From positions 372,001 to 436,000 of the forward strand of contig JAFVDI010000031.1 in NCBI GenBank assembly GCA_017478485.1: a stretch of DNA of 64,000 nt. Reading direction: 5' to 3'. The notes beneath the pieces were generated by a model. It did no database searches. It had not been told where the DNA came from and worked only from the letters and a program-made list of their open reading frames with translations. Shown here in pieces: positions 52,772-61,797 of this stretch; the first letter of the stretch is position 1, and every line of letters starts with the position of its first letter. The translations under genes and the position numbers were made by a program. Origin of the DNA: Clostridiales bacterium (GTDB taxonomy: Bacteria > Bacillota > Clostridia > Saccharofermentanales > Saccharofermentanaceae).

Positions 52772-54928
52772 ATGTTGTCCAGTTTACTTACATCTTCCTG
52801 GTTGGTTGTACTCGGCGTAGTAGTCCTTGCACTTGTCTACGTTGCAGTCAACTACTTCCGTATTAAGAAGATGCCCGAAGGAACAGCAGAGATGATCGAA
52901 CTTTCCGGTATCATCCGTTCCGGCGCGCAGACATTCCTTAAGACGGAGTTCAAGAGCATCGCCATCGTTGTGGCTGCTGTTGCCGTTATCTTCACACTCT
53001 TTGTTGAGAAGACAAGCGGTATCACATTCCTCATGGGTGCCTTGATGAGTTCTATCGTTTGCGTTCTCGGTATGCAGAGCGCTACATATGCTAACGTTCG
53101 TACATCGAACAAAGCAAAAGAGAGCCTTTCTATCGGAGAGACTGTTAAGGTCGCTCTCTGCGGCGGTTCCATCAGCGGACTTGCAGTTCAGGCTTTCGGT
53201 ATGCTGGGTTTCCTTGCAGTTCTCCTTTGCTTCGGCGGAGTAAAGCATGATGAAATAAGCCAGGGCTTTGTTCAGATCGGACTTACCTGCAATCCCTATG
53301 TTATGAGAATCTCCACATATTCACTCGGCTGCTCCATCGTTGCTATGTTCAACCGTGTAGCAGGCGGTAACTACACAAAGGCTGCAGACATTTCTTCTGA
53401 TATCCTCGGCAAGCTCAGACATGACCTTCCTGAGGATGACTCCAGAATCCCTAACACAATCGCAGACTTCATCGGTGATAACGTTAACGATATCGCCGGC
53501 AACTGCTCTGACCTCCTTGAGTCATTCGTTGCTACAATGTCAGCTTCCATCATGATCGCTGTTACTCTTTACCAGACACACGGCGAGAACGTATCTGACG
53601 CTGCATTCAATTCGACAGTTCTTTTCCCGACGATCCTTGCAGGCTGCGGTCTCGTAGGCTGCCTTATCGGTCTCGGTCTCGCAAACATCAAGAAGATGGG
53701 TGACAATCCGTCAAGAGAGCTCGACCTCTCCACATGGATCTCAGCAGGCTGCACGATCATTTTCGGCGGTGTTGCTTCTTACTTCATCTTCAACGGCAAG
53801 GACATCAATCCTGCTGACCTCGCTACATACGGATTCAAGTTCGGATGGGCTTCTCCCTGGATCTCTTCCGTAATGGGTATCATTGCAGGTATTGCTATCG
53901 GTATCATCACAGAGTACTACACATCCACAGATCACAAGCCTACTCAGAAGATCGCTGAAATGTGCACAGAGGGTGAGGCTTTCGTTGTTACAAAGGGTGA
54001 CGCTGTCGGTTCAAGATCAGTTCTTCTCCCTGTACTCGTAATCATAATCGCTTTGATCGTATCCGGTGTTATCTGCGGTTCATACGGCATCGCGATCTCC
54101 GCTCTGGGTATGCTCGCATTCGTTGGTGCTACAGTATCCATCGATGCTTTCGGTCCTATCGCAGACAACGCAGGCGGACTTGCTGAAGCTTGCCACCTCG
54201 ATCCTGAGGTCCGTAAGATCACAGATAAGCTCGACGCAGTCGGTAACACAACAGCAGCTATCGGTAAGGGCTTCGCTATCGGTTCTGCAGCATTCGCTAC
54301 AGTTTCCCTCATCATGGCTTACGTCGGTAACTACACAGAGATCGGCAAGCCTCTTTCCCTTAACTTCGCTTCTTTCTTCGTCGTAGCAGGCGGTATCTTA
54401 GGCGGTGCACTCGTAGAGTACTTCTGCGCTATCCTCACAGATAACACGATCGACGCTGCTAAGATCATGGCTGACGTCGGCGACAAGCAGATGACACAGG
54501 AAGTCCTGGAAGGCAAGGCTAAGCCTGACTACAACATGATGATCGCAATGGCTGCAAAAGAAGCTATCCACAGAATGGTACTTCCTTCAGTCCTCGCTCT
54601 CCTCATTCCTATCGTAGGCGGCCTTATCCTCGGCGTTGAGTTCGTAGGCGGTATCCTCGTAGGTGCTACTATCGTTGCTATCCCGAGAGCTATCTTCATG
54701 GGTAACTCCGGCGGTGCTTTCGACAACGCAAAGAAGTACATCGAGCAGGGCATGCTCGAGGGCCACGGCAAGGGTTCTCCTGCGCATAAGGCTGCTGTTA
54801 CGGGCGACACGATCGGTGATACCCGTAAGGACGTTGTAGGCGTTGCTCTGGACATCTTCATCAAGCTCATGTCCACAGTTGCCAACACCATCGCTCCTAT
54901 TATCAAGAACTTCCGTCTCTTCGGTTGA
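52772..54928 (+). CDS. hppA: membrane-bound ion-pumping pyrophosphatase, K+-dependent type
   Basis: The 718-residue protein with about 16 helices couples pyrophosphate hydrolysis to H+ or Na+ export. The acidic catalytic loops are present: NYTKAADISSDILGK, then DNVNDIAGNCSDLLESF, and near the C-terminus GGAFDNAKKYIE. In the ion-gate segment GNTTAAIGKGFAIGSA, Ala rather than Lys occupies the site that distinguishes K+-dependent enzymes. H+ versus Na+ specificity cannot be set by eye. Some catalytic-loop residues differ from the common VGADLVGKVE version. Codon bias indicates very high expression. Confidence 0.94.
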   Translation: MLSSLLTSSWLVVLGVVVLALVYVAVNYFRIKKMPEGTAEMIELSGIIRSGAQTFLKTEFKSIAIVVAAVAVIFTLFVEKTSGITFLMGALMSSIVCVLGMQSATYANVRTSNKAKESLSIGETVKVALCGGSISGLAVQAFGMLGFLAVLLCFGGVKHDEISQGFVQIGLTCNPYVMRISTYSLGCSIVAMFNRVAGGNYTKAADISSDILGKLRHDLPEDDSRIPNTIADFIGDNVNDIAGNCSDLLESFVATMSASIMIAVTLYQTHGENVSDAAFNSTVLFPTILAGCGLVGCLIGLGLANIKKMGDNPSRELDLSTWISAGCTIIFGGVASYFIFNGKDINPADLATYGFKFGWASPWISSVMGIIAGIAIGIITEYYTSTDHKPTQKIAEMCTEGEAFVVTKGDAVGSRSVLLPVLVIIIALIVSGVICGSYGIAISALGMLAFVGATVSIDAFGPIADNAGGLAEACHLDPEVRKITDKLDAVGNTTAAIGKGFAIGSAAFATVSLIMAYVGNYTEIGKPLSLNFASFFVVAGGILGGALVEYFCAILTDNTIDAAKIMADVGDKQMTQEVLEGKAKPDYNMMIAMAAKEAIHRMVLPSVLALLIPIVGGLILGVEFVGGILVGATIVAIPRAIFMGNSGGAFDNAKKYIEQGMLEGHGKGSPAHKAAVTGDTIGDTRKDVVGVALDIFIKLMSTVANTIAPIIKNFRLFG

Positions 54929-54952
54929 TAGGTACTGATAACAGGTAAAATC

Positions 54953-54983
54953 GCGGCTGTCTTGCAAAAGGCAGCCGCTTTTT
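54953..54983 (+). terminator. intrinsic terminator after hppA
   Basis: GCGGCTG and CAGCCGC form a perfect seven-base stem followed by five T. Confidence 0.92.
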
Positions 54984-55005
54984 ATGGGATTTTGGGCATT
55001 TTTGC

Positions 55006-55034
55006 TTTACAAAGCCTTTAACTGATGGTATCAT
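55006..55034 (+). promoter_or_regulatory. promoter of rpsO
   Basis: TTTACA, a 17-base spacer and TATCAT. An 80-base leader follows. Confidence 0.65.
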
Positions 55035-55051
55035 CACGAAGTTGCCTTGAT

Positions 55052-55073
55052 CGCAGTTTTGCGGAAGACTCCG
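55052..55073 (+). promoter_or_regulatory. two small hairpins in the rpsO leader
   Basis: CGCA-GTTT-TGCG and CGGA-AGAC-TCCG overlap slightly, so only one can be complete. They may belong to an S15 autoregulatory fold, as S15 controls its own mRNA in several bacteria. I did not recognise a published class. Confidence 0.3.
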
Positions 55074-55121
55074 ACCCTTAACTTTGATCTTGGCGTATTT
55101 ATCATAAAGGAGGAAAGATAT

Positions 55122-55388
55122 ATGTCAGCATCTTTCGACAAGCAGGCTATCATCAAGGAATATGCACTCTCTGAGGGCGATACAGGTTCCCCTGAGGTTC
55201 AGGTTGCACTTCTTACTTACAGGATCAACCACCTCACAGAACACCTCAAGTCCCACAAGGGTGACCACCACAGCAGAAGAGGTCTTCTCATGATGGTTGG
55301 TAAGAGAAGAAACATCCTTGACTACCTCGCTTCCATCGATATCGAGCGTTACAGAGCAATTATCGCAAAGCTTGGTATCAGAAAGTAA
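55122..55388 (+). CDS. rpsO: 30S ribosomal protein S15
   Basis: The 88-residue protein has the S15 pattern [44 protein letters not shown] and a C-terminal [12 protein letters not shown]. It binds the 16S rRNA central domain. A longer reading from 55047 is open, but the ATG at 55122 has AAAGGAGGAA and starts at the family's usual position. It has its own promoter and terminator; pnp, its partner in enteric bacteria, is 2.8 kb downstream. Confidence 0.98.
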   Translation: MSASFDKQAIIKEYALSEGDTGSPEVQVALLTYRINHLTEHLKSHKGDHHSRRGLLMMVGKRRNILDYLASIDIERYRAIIAKLGIRK

Positions 55389-55410
55389 TCTTAATAAGAT
55401 TATTTTGAGA

Positions 55411-55436
55411 GCGGTTCCTTACGGGACCGCTTTTTT
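55411..55436 (+). terminator. intrinsic terminator after rpsO
   Basis: GCGGTTCC and GGGACCGC (one G-T pair) around TTAC, followed by six T. Confidence 0.92.
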
Positions 55437-55475
55437 ATTGTATAATCAGGAAAAATCGCAAAAGGGGGATTTCCC

Positions 55476-57407
55476 ATGCTCGATTCTTTTATAAGGGTTG
55501 CCGCTGCCACGCCTGAACTCAAGGTAGGCGATACCGTATTCAATGCGACCAGGATCATTGAGGCAGCTAAGAAGGCTTCCAAGAAGGACTGCAGTATCAT
55601 TGTTTTTCCGGAGCTTTCCATAACCGGATATACCTGCGGAGATCTGTTCCTTCAGTCAGCTCTCATAAAGGCTGCGAAAGAGGCGCTCCTTAAGATCGTT
55701 TCCGCTTCCGAGAAGATCGATACAATCATAGTTGCAGGACTTCCGGTACAGCACGGCGGAAAACTCTATAACTGTGCGGCAGTAGTGTATCAGGGCGAGA
55801 TCCTGGGAATCGTTCCCAAGCGCAATATCCCAAATTATTCCGAGTTCTATGAGATGCGCTATTTTACGCCTTTTGAAGGCAATGAACTCCTTACCATCGA
55901 AAACTTCACGGAGGATGAAGACGATGTCGAATTCGGTCCTGCGGTATTTGAGTGCGCAGACGTAAGTTTCGCCGTTGAGATATGTGAGGATCTCTGGGTT
56001 CCTGACAGCCCTTCCGTTGATTATGCAGCGCACGGAGCGCAGATAATACTTAACCTTTCGTGCTCGGATGAGGTAATAGGAAAAGCAGAATTCAGAAGAA
56101 ACCTCGTTGCTTCGCAGAGTGCAAAGCTCGTATCCGCTTATGTCTATGCTGATGCAGGTCTCGGAGAATCCACTACGGATATGGTATTCGCAGGACATAA
56201 TCTCATCGCTGAGAACGGCAAGATCCTTGCCGAGAGCAGGAAGTTTGAAGGCGGCATCATCTACGGTGACATCGACGTCGAGAGGATCAGTGCGGAACGT
56301 AAGAGAATGAACACCTTCAAGATGAAGGCAACCGGAGATGACTATGAGAACGCGATAACGTTTGAGGCGGATTTCCCGGACATAGAGATCGACCGTCACA
56401 TATCAAAGACTCCTTTTGTTCCCGAGGACAGGAAAGACCTTGCACAAAGGTGCGAGGACATCCTTAACATGCAGGCTGCAGGACTCCTTACAAGGCTTTC
56501 GAAGATAGGCTGCAAAAAGGCTGTCATCGGTCTTTCGGGCGGGCTTGATTCAACGCTCGCTCTCATCGTTACAGTCCATGCATTTGACCGTCTGGGACTT
56601 CCGAGAGACGGAATAATCGCGATAACAATGCCCGGTTTTGGCACTACTTCGCGTACGAAGAACAATTCAATGAGGCTTGCCGAGGAATATGGCTGCACAT
56701 TGAAGGAGATCAGCATCTCCGATGCGGTAACACAGCACTTTAAAGACATCGGTCACGATCCTTCGGTCCGGGATATTACCTATGAGAATTCACAGGCCAG
56801 GGAACGCACCCAGATCCTTATGGACATTGCAAACCAGGAGAACGGTCTTGTCGTCGGCACGGGCGACTTGAGCGAGCTTGCTCTCGGATGGGCTACATAT
56901 AACGGTGACCATATGTCCATGTACGGTGTAAACGCATCCATTCCTAAGACGCTCGTAAGACATCTTGTTTCTTATGAGTCTGAGCGCACTGCTTCCATCA
57001 GCGAGCCTTTGTCCAAGGCTCTTGCGGATGTCGTTGCAACTCCGGTCAGCCCTGAGCTGCTGCCGCCCACGGAAGACGGACAGATCTCGCAGAAGACGGA
57101 AGAACAGGTCGGCCCTTATGAGCTTCATGATTTCTTCCTGTACTATTTCATCAGATTCGGCTTTGCGCCTTCAAAGATCTACCGTCTCGCGAATATCGCA
57201 TTTGAAGACGTTTACGATGAAGATACGATCTACAAGTGGGAGGAGACTTTCATAAAGAGGTTCTTTGCCCAGCAGTTCAAGCGTTCATGTCTGCCTGACG
57301 GCCCTAAGGTCGGTACCGTCACGCTCTCGCCGAGAGGTGATTGGAGGATGCCTTCCGATGCTTCCAGGAACATCTGGCTTGAAGACCTCATGACAGTAAA
57401 GGATTAA
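55476..57407 (+). CDS. nadE: glutamine-dependent NAD+ synthetase
   Basis: The 643-residue protein fuses an N-terminal nitrilase-type glutaminase (catalytic Glu in FPELSITGYTCG, Cys170 in VEICEDLWVP) to a C-terminal NAD synthetase domain with the PP-loop GLSGGLDSTLAL at about residue 352. It amidates deamido-NAD using glutamine as nitrogen source. Both active sites look intact, in contrast to the PurF glutaminase domain further on. A TATAAT at 55441-55446 lies 30 bases upstream but has no clear -35. An SGNH gene follows after three bases. Confidence 0.95.
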   Translation: MLDSFIRVAAATPELKVGDTVFNATRIIEAAKKASKKDCSIIVFPELSITGYTCGDLFLQSALIKAAKEALLKIVSASEKIDTIIVAGLPVQHGGKLYNCAAVVYQGEILGIVPKRNIPNYSEFYEMRYFTPFEGNELLTIENFTEDEDDVEFGPAVFECADVSFAVEICEDLWVPDSPSVDYAAHGAQIILNLSCSDEVIGKAEFRRNLVASQSAKLVSAYVYADAGLGESTTDMVFAGHNLIAENGKILAESRKFEGGIIYGDIDVERISAERKRMNTFKMKATGDDYENAITFEADFPDIEIDRHISKTPFVPEDRKDLAQRCEDILNMQAAGLLTRLSKIGCKKAVIGLSGGLDSTLALIVTVHAFDRLGLPRDGIIAITMPGFGTTSRTKNNSMRLAEEYGCTLKEISISDAVTQHFKDIGHDPSVRDITYENSQARERTQILMDIANQENGLVVGTGDLSELALGWATYNGDHMSMYGVNASIPKTLVRHLVSYESERTASISEPLSKALADVVATPVSPELLPPTEDGQISQKTEEQVGPYELHDFFLYYFIRFGFAPSKIYRLANIAFEDVYDEDTIYKWEETFIKRFFAQQFKRSCLPDGPKVGTVTLSPRGDWRMPSDASRNIWLEDLMTVKD

Positions 57408-57410
57408 GTT

Positions 57411-58043
57411 ATGAAATCAGTTGTTTGTTTCGGCGATTCCAACACATACGGACACGATCCCGCGACAGGGGAGAGGCTGCCTGATTCCGTAAGGTGGACA
57501 TGCCTTCTGCAGAACCTTTTGGGTGACGGATACAAGGTCATAGAAGAGGGGCTTAACGGAAGGACTACCGTTTTCGATGATCCCAACGATGACTGGAAGA
57601 ACGGAGTCGATTACATAAAGGGGATCCTTTGCACTCACAGGCCTGTTGATTACCTTGTCATCATGCTTGGAACAAACGACATGAAGACCGTTTACGGCGC
57701 TTCTCTCGAGGAGATCGCCGCCGGCCTCAACGAGATCGTTCTGAGGGCGGAAAAGGTCATGGACCTCAAGCAGGGCTATATACCGAAGATCCTTATCGTA
57801 TCTCCTCCGGAGATCAGCACAGACATACTTACGGGACCTTTCAGAGATTCCTTTGATGAGGTATCCATCGAAAAATCCAAGCGCCTTTCCGAGTTCTACA
57901 GGAAAGTGGCCGACAAGCACGGCTGCGGATTCCTGGATGCCAAGCAGTATATCAGGCCTTCCGTGGAAGACGGACTTCATTTGGATGCACAAGGGCATAA
58001 AGGACTGGCCGAAATCATCGCAAAAACTGTACAAGAACTGTAG
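57411..58043 (+). CDS. SGNH/GDSL esterase
   Basis: The 210-residue soluble protein has the full SGNH blocks: CFGDSNTYGHDP (nucleophile Ser), LNGRTTVFDD (Gly block), MLGTNDMK (Asn block) and DGLHLDAQGH (catalytic Asp-His). It resembles cytoplasmic arylesterase/acyltransferase types rather than the secreted SGNH proteins near 28 kb. It has no signal peptide. It is placed directly after nadE; the substrate is unknown. Confidence 0.88.
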   Translation: MKSVVCFGDSNTYGHDPATGERLPDSVRWTCLLQNLLGDGYKVIEEGLNGRTTVFDDPNDDWKNGVDYIKGILCTHRPVDYLVIMLGTNDMKTVYGASLEEIAAGLNEIVLRAEKVMDLKQGYIPKILIVSPPEISTDILTGPFRDSFDEVSIEKSKRLSEFYRKVADKHGCGFLDAKQYIRPSVEDGLHLDAQGHKGLAEIIAKTVQEL

Positions 58044-58054
58044 AAAATGTAACT

Positions 58055-58082
58055 TTGTTTTAGCACGCGAGTAATATATAAT
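58055..58082 (+). promoter_or_regulatory. promoter of pnp
   Basis: TTGTTT, a 16-base spacer and TATAAT. Transcription would start near 58089, just before the leader hairpin. Confidence 0.6.
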
Positions 58083-58095
58083 AAATAAGTTCGAC

Positions 58096-58204
58096 AAGGA
58101 GTGTAGTGTGTAGATTGACTGCCCGAACATCGAGCTTATTTTTTTGCTCGGACCGTGAATCTGCGGACTACCTCCTTTGCAATATAATTTTTTAGAAGGA
58201 GTAG
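58096..58204 (+). promoter_or_regulatory. pnp leader: long hairpin with alternative anti-Shine-Dalgarno pairing
   Basis: AAGGAG-t-GTAGT (58096-58107) pairs with ACTAC-CTCCTT (58167-58177): eleven pairs, one bulge. Inside, GTAGATT (58110-58116) pairs with AATCTGC (58158-58164), and CGAGC (58131-58135) with GCTCG (58146-58150). The same CTCCTT arm can instead pair with the pnp ribosome site AAGGAGTAG (58196-58204) over nine pairs with one bulge. The two folds exclude each other. RNase III cleavage of the long stem and removal of its 5' arm would free the anti-SD to mask the ribosome site. Confidence 0.65.
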
Positions 58205-58209
58205 AATCA

Positions 58210-60450
58210 ATGGAAAAGATTTTCAAGACCGAAATCGCCGGCAGACCTTTGGTAGTAGAGACCGGCAAGATCGCTCAGTTCTCCAACGGTGCCTGCCTTA
58301 TCAGGTATGGTGAGACATCCGTTCTTTCAACTGTAACAGCTTCCCAGACGCCGAGAGAGGGAGTGGATTTCTTCCCGCTTTCCGTAGATTATGAGGAGAA
58401 GATGTATGCAGTAGGCAAGCTTCCCGGCGGCTTCATGAAGAGAGAGGGAAGACCCGGTGAGAAGGCTATCCTTACTTCACGTGTTATCGACCGTCCTGTA
58501 AGACCTTTGTTCCCTAAGGATCTCAGAAATGATGTCTGCGTCAACAACCTCGTTATGTCTGTTGACCCTGACTGCTCACCTGAGATCACTGCAATGCTCG
58601 GTACATCGATTGCTATCGCAATCTCCGACATTCCGTGGAAGGGACCTATCGGAGGCGTTGTATTAGGCCTCATCGACGGCAAGACCATCATCAACCCTAC
58701 GCTTGAGCAGCGTCAGGAATCACAGATGTACGTAACACTCGCAGGTACGCTCACCAAGATCTGCATGGTCGAGGCAGGCGCTAACGAAGTACCTGATGAT
58801 GTTATGCTCAACGCTATCGCAGAGGGTCACGTCGTTATCAAGCAGATCTGCGAATTCATCAACGGTATCGTTGCCGAGATCGGTAAGGAGAAGTTCACTT
58901 ACGATTCCGCTGACGTACCTGAGGAAGTATTTGACGCTGTTAAGGAATTCGGCTGGGACAAGATGAGACAAGCAGTTCTCGCTGTCGACAAGTCAGTCCG
59001 TGACGCTAACGTAGCTGCTCTTCAGGAAGAAGTTGCCGCTATGCTCGAAGAGAAGGAAGAGGGCCTTTCAAAGTGGGCTGCTGACAGCATCTATAAGCTC
59101 GAGAAGAAGGTCGTACGTGACTATCTGTTCCGTGAGCATAAGCGTGTTGACGGCCGTGCTCTTGATGAGATCAGACCGCTGTCCTGCGATGTAGGAGTAC
59201 TTCCCAGAGTTCATGGTTCCAGTTTCTTCCAGAGAGGCCAGACGCAGGTAATGAACATCTGCACACTCGCTCCTCTTGCTGAAGCACAGAAGCTCGAGGG
59301 CCTCGATGAGCAGACATACAAGAGATATGTACATCACTACAACATGCCCGGTTATTCCACAGGTGAGGCTAAGCCTTCCAGATCACCCGGACGCCGTGAG
59401 ATCGGTCACGGAGCTCTTGCTGAGAGATCCCTGATCCCTGTTCTTCCTTCAGAGGAAGAGTTCCCTTATGCTATCCGTACAGTCTCGGAGATCACAATGT
59501 CCAACGGTTCCACATCACAGGGTTCCGTATGCGCTTCGACACTGTCGCTCATGGATGCAGGCGTTCCGATCAAGAGACCTGTTGCAGGTATCTCTTCCGG
59601 ACTTATCACAGATCCCGACAACGACGATAACTTCCTCGTATTCATGGATATCCAGGGTATCGAGGACTTCTTCGGCGACATGGACTTCAAGGTTGCAGGT
59701 ACAACAGAAGGTATCACATCCATCCAGGTCGACATCAAGGTCGAGGGTCTCACATTAGACATCATCAAGGCTGCTTTCGAGATGACACATAAGGGAAGAC
59801 TCCAGATCATCAACGATGTCATCCTTCCCTGTATCCCGGCACCCCGTGCTGAGCTCAACAAGTGGGCTCCGAGGATCATCTCCATGCAGGTACCCGTTGA
59901 CAAGATCAGAGAGGTCATCGGTTCAGGCGGAAAGGTCATCAACAAGATCATCGCTGACACAGGCGCTCAGATCAACATCAACGATGACGGTATGGTATAC
60001 ATCTCTTCACCTGACCTCGAGGCTGCCGACAAGGCAAAGACCATCATCACAGGCATCGTTTCCGATCCTGAGGTAGGTACAGAGTACGACGGTACAGTTA
60101 CGAGACTTATGGATTTCGGCGCTTTCGTTGAATTCCTCCCCGGTAAGGAAGGCCTCGTACACATTTCCAAGATGGCCTGGAACAGAGTTGAGAAGGTCGA
60201 AGACGTTCTCCACGAGGGCGACAAGGTTCACGTCAAGCTCATCGAGATCGATTCACAGGGCAGACTCAATCTCTCCATCAGGGACTGCCTCCCGAAGCCT
60301 GAGGGCTTTGTAGAGGAAGAGCCCAGGAGACGTGAGAACCGTCCTAACCGCGAGCGCCGCGGCGGTTTCGGAGGAAGGAACAATAACAACTCCGGCCGTG
60401 ACAACGACTTCGGCGGCGAAGAAAGAAAGGGAAGAAGAAGGGAATTCTGA
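58210..60450 (+). CDS. pnp: polynucleotide phosphorylase
   Basis: The 746-residue 3'-5' phosphorolytic exonuclease has two RNase PH domains (the second with SEITMSNGSTSQGSVCASTLSLMDAG), a KH domain with KIREVIGSGGKVINKI at about residues 570-585 and an S1 domain (GTVTRLMDFGAFVEFLPGKEGLVHIS). The C-terminus is Arg/Gly/Asn-rich. A TTG start 33 bases earlier is in frame, but the ATG at 58210 has AAGGAG and follows the leader switch. Codon bias shows high expression. In enteric bacteria it represses its own mRNA after RNase III cleavage. Confidence 0.97.
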   Translation: MEKIFKTEIAGRPLVVETGKIAQFSNGACLIRYGETSVLSTVTASQTPREGVDFFPLSVDYEEKMYAVGKLPGGFMKREGRPGEKAILTSRVIDRPVRPLFPKDLRNDVCVNNLVMSVDPDCSPEITAMLGTSIAIAISDIPWKGPIGGVVLGLIDGKTIINPTLEQRQESQMYVTLAGTLTKICMVEAGANEVPDDVMLNAIAEGHVVIKQICEFINGIVAEIGKEKFTYDSADVPEEVFDAVKEFGWDKMRQAVLAVDKSVRDANVAALQEEVAAMLEEKEEGLSKWAADSIYKLEKKVVRDYLFREHKRVDGRALDEIRPLSCDVGVLPRVHGSSFFQRGQTQVMNICTLAPLAEAQKLEGLDEQTYKRYVHHYNMPGYSTGEAKPSRSPGRREIGHGALAERSLIPVLPSEEEFPYAIRTVSEITMSNGSTSQGSVCASTLSLMDAGVPIKRPVAGISSGLITDPDNDDNFLVFMDIQGIEDFFGDMDFKVAGTTEGITSIQVDIKVEGLTLDIIKAAFEMTHKGRLQIINDVILPCIPAPRAELNKWAPRIISMQVPVDKIREVIGSGGKVINKIIADTGAQININDDGMVYISSPDLEAADKAKTIITGIVSDPEVGTEYDGTVTRLMDFGAFVEFLPGKEGLVHISKMAWNRVEKVEDVLHEGDKVHVKLIEIDSQGRLNLSIRDCLPKPEGFVEEEPRRRENRPNRERRGGFGGRNNNNSGRDNDFGGEERKGRRREF

Positions 60451-60478
60451 TTTCCGTTAATTGAGGACTACTTAGGAG

Positions 60479-60532
60479 GGCCCGTGCATGACAGCTCTGA
60501 TCATTTTGGAGACAGCGCGGGCCTTTCATATT
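60479..60532 (+). terminator. terminator after pnp
   Basis: GGCCCG (60479-60484) pairs with CGGGCC (60518-60523) around a loop with a small inner stem, followed by TTTCATATTT. Confidence 0.65.
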
Positions 60533-60547
60533 TAAGGAACTGGACAA

Positions 60548-61777
60548 GTGAGTATTGAAGGCACGACATTTCGTAAGATAGCTTTTACGGCTGGTTTCCT
60601 GGTAACGGCTTCTGTTTTCGCAGGCTGCGCTTTTAACAGTCTGTCCGTGGGCCTTGGAAATGCGGTACCGGTTGACGCGCAGCTGTTTGTCCCGGCGGCA
60701 AATGCTCCGGAATATGTTGCTTATGATGAGACCACTCCTGCAGCTTCCGATGAGACCAACCCTGCTGAGACTTCCGGTGAAACCACTGCGGAAGCCACAA
60801 CTTCCGGGACGGCCGCTTCAGAGACTTCAACTGAAGAGACTGAAACTGAGGAGACTGCGGAAAACACTGCCACTCCCACGCCTTTGAGCGTTAAGGTTTC
60901 TTTTGCAGGTGACACGACCCTTTGTTCTGATGCGCGTACTTACAAGCATTTCGATTCTGTCGTTAAGAAAAGATGGGATTATCCTTTCAAGAAGTGCAAG
61001 CAGTATTTCCAGAATGATGACCTTACTCTGGTAAACTGCGAAATGGCTATCACGAACAACAAATCATATAGAAAGAAGGCATTCGTCTTTGCGATGAAGC
61101 CTGAGGGTATCAAGTACTTTAAGCGTGGCGGCATTGAAGCGGTCAATCTCGCAAACAATCACACTCTGGATTTCGGACAGTCAGGCCTCAAGGAAACACG
61201 CAAGAATCTTACCAAGGCAGGCATCCTGTGGAGCGACACATCCAACTATTCGATCTTTACCGCAAAGAACGGCATTAAGATCGGTATGTGCGGATACACA
61301 TCAACAGGCGGTCTGAGCAGGACATATAAGCTCATCAAGACTTTGAGGAGCAAAGGATGTCAGATAGTAATAGTCTCCTGCCACTGGGGTATCGAGGCTA
61401 CTTACAAGCAGACTAAGAGCCAGACCAAGAGAGGCCGCGCGCTCATCAATCACGGGGCTGACATCGTTGTAGGAACACATCCTCACAGACTCCAGCCTAT
61501 CGAGGTCTACAAGGGCAAATACATTCTCTACAGCATCGGAAATTTCTGCTTTGGCGGACACACTAATCCCAGCGATCCCGATTCCGTCATCATCCAGTGC
61601 ACTTTCGTAATGGATGAGACCGGCAAGAAGGTTGCGGATTACAGGCTTAATGTCATTCCGTATTCCTTAAGGAGCAGCAAGAGGGGAAATGACTATTGCC
61701 CGAAGCCCTATGCATTTGAAAGCAAAGCTTATGACAGAGTAATGTCGCGTCTCAACTGGGCTCAGGGAGACGAGTGA
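60548..61777 (+). CDS. CapA/PgsA-family exported lipoprotein
   Basis: The 409-residue protein has a signal peptide with lipobox FAGC, a Thr/Glu/Ala-rich linker of about 55 residues and a CapA-type metallophosphoesterase-like domain (VSFAGDTTLCSDART, NLANNHTLDFGQSGL, SCHWGIEATYK, GADIVVGTHPHRLQPIEVYKGKYILYSIGNF). Relatives work in poly-gamma-glutamate capsule synthesis or other surface polymers; no capBCD genes are near, so a different surface role is possible. It starts at GTG with AAGGA nine bases upstream. purE follows after 20 bases. Confidence 0.88.
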   Translation: MSIEGTTFRKIAFTAGFLVTASVFAGCAFNSLSVGLGNAVPVDAQLFVPAANAPEYVAYDETTPAASDETNPAETSGETTAEATTSGTAASETSTEETETEETAENTATPTPLSVKVSFAGDTTLCSDARTYKHFDSVVKKRWDYPFKKCKQYFQNDDLTLVNCEMAITNNKSYRKKAFVFAMKPEGIKYFKRGGIEAVNLANNHTLDFGQSGLKETRKNLTKAGILWSDTSNYSIFTAKNGIKIGMCGYTSTGGLSRTYKLIKTLRSKGCQIVIVSCHWGIEATYKQTKSQTKRGRALINHGADIVVGTHPHRLQPIEVYKGKYILYSIGNFCFGGHTNPSDPDSVIIQCTFVMDETGKKVADYRLNVIPYSLRSSKRGNDYCPKPYAFESKAYDRVMSRLNWAQGDE

Positions 61778-61797
61778 TAAAAGGAGGAGAGGTTAAT

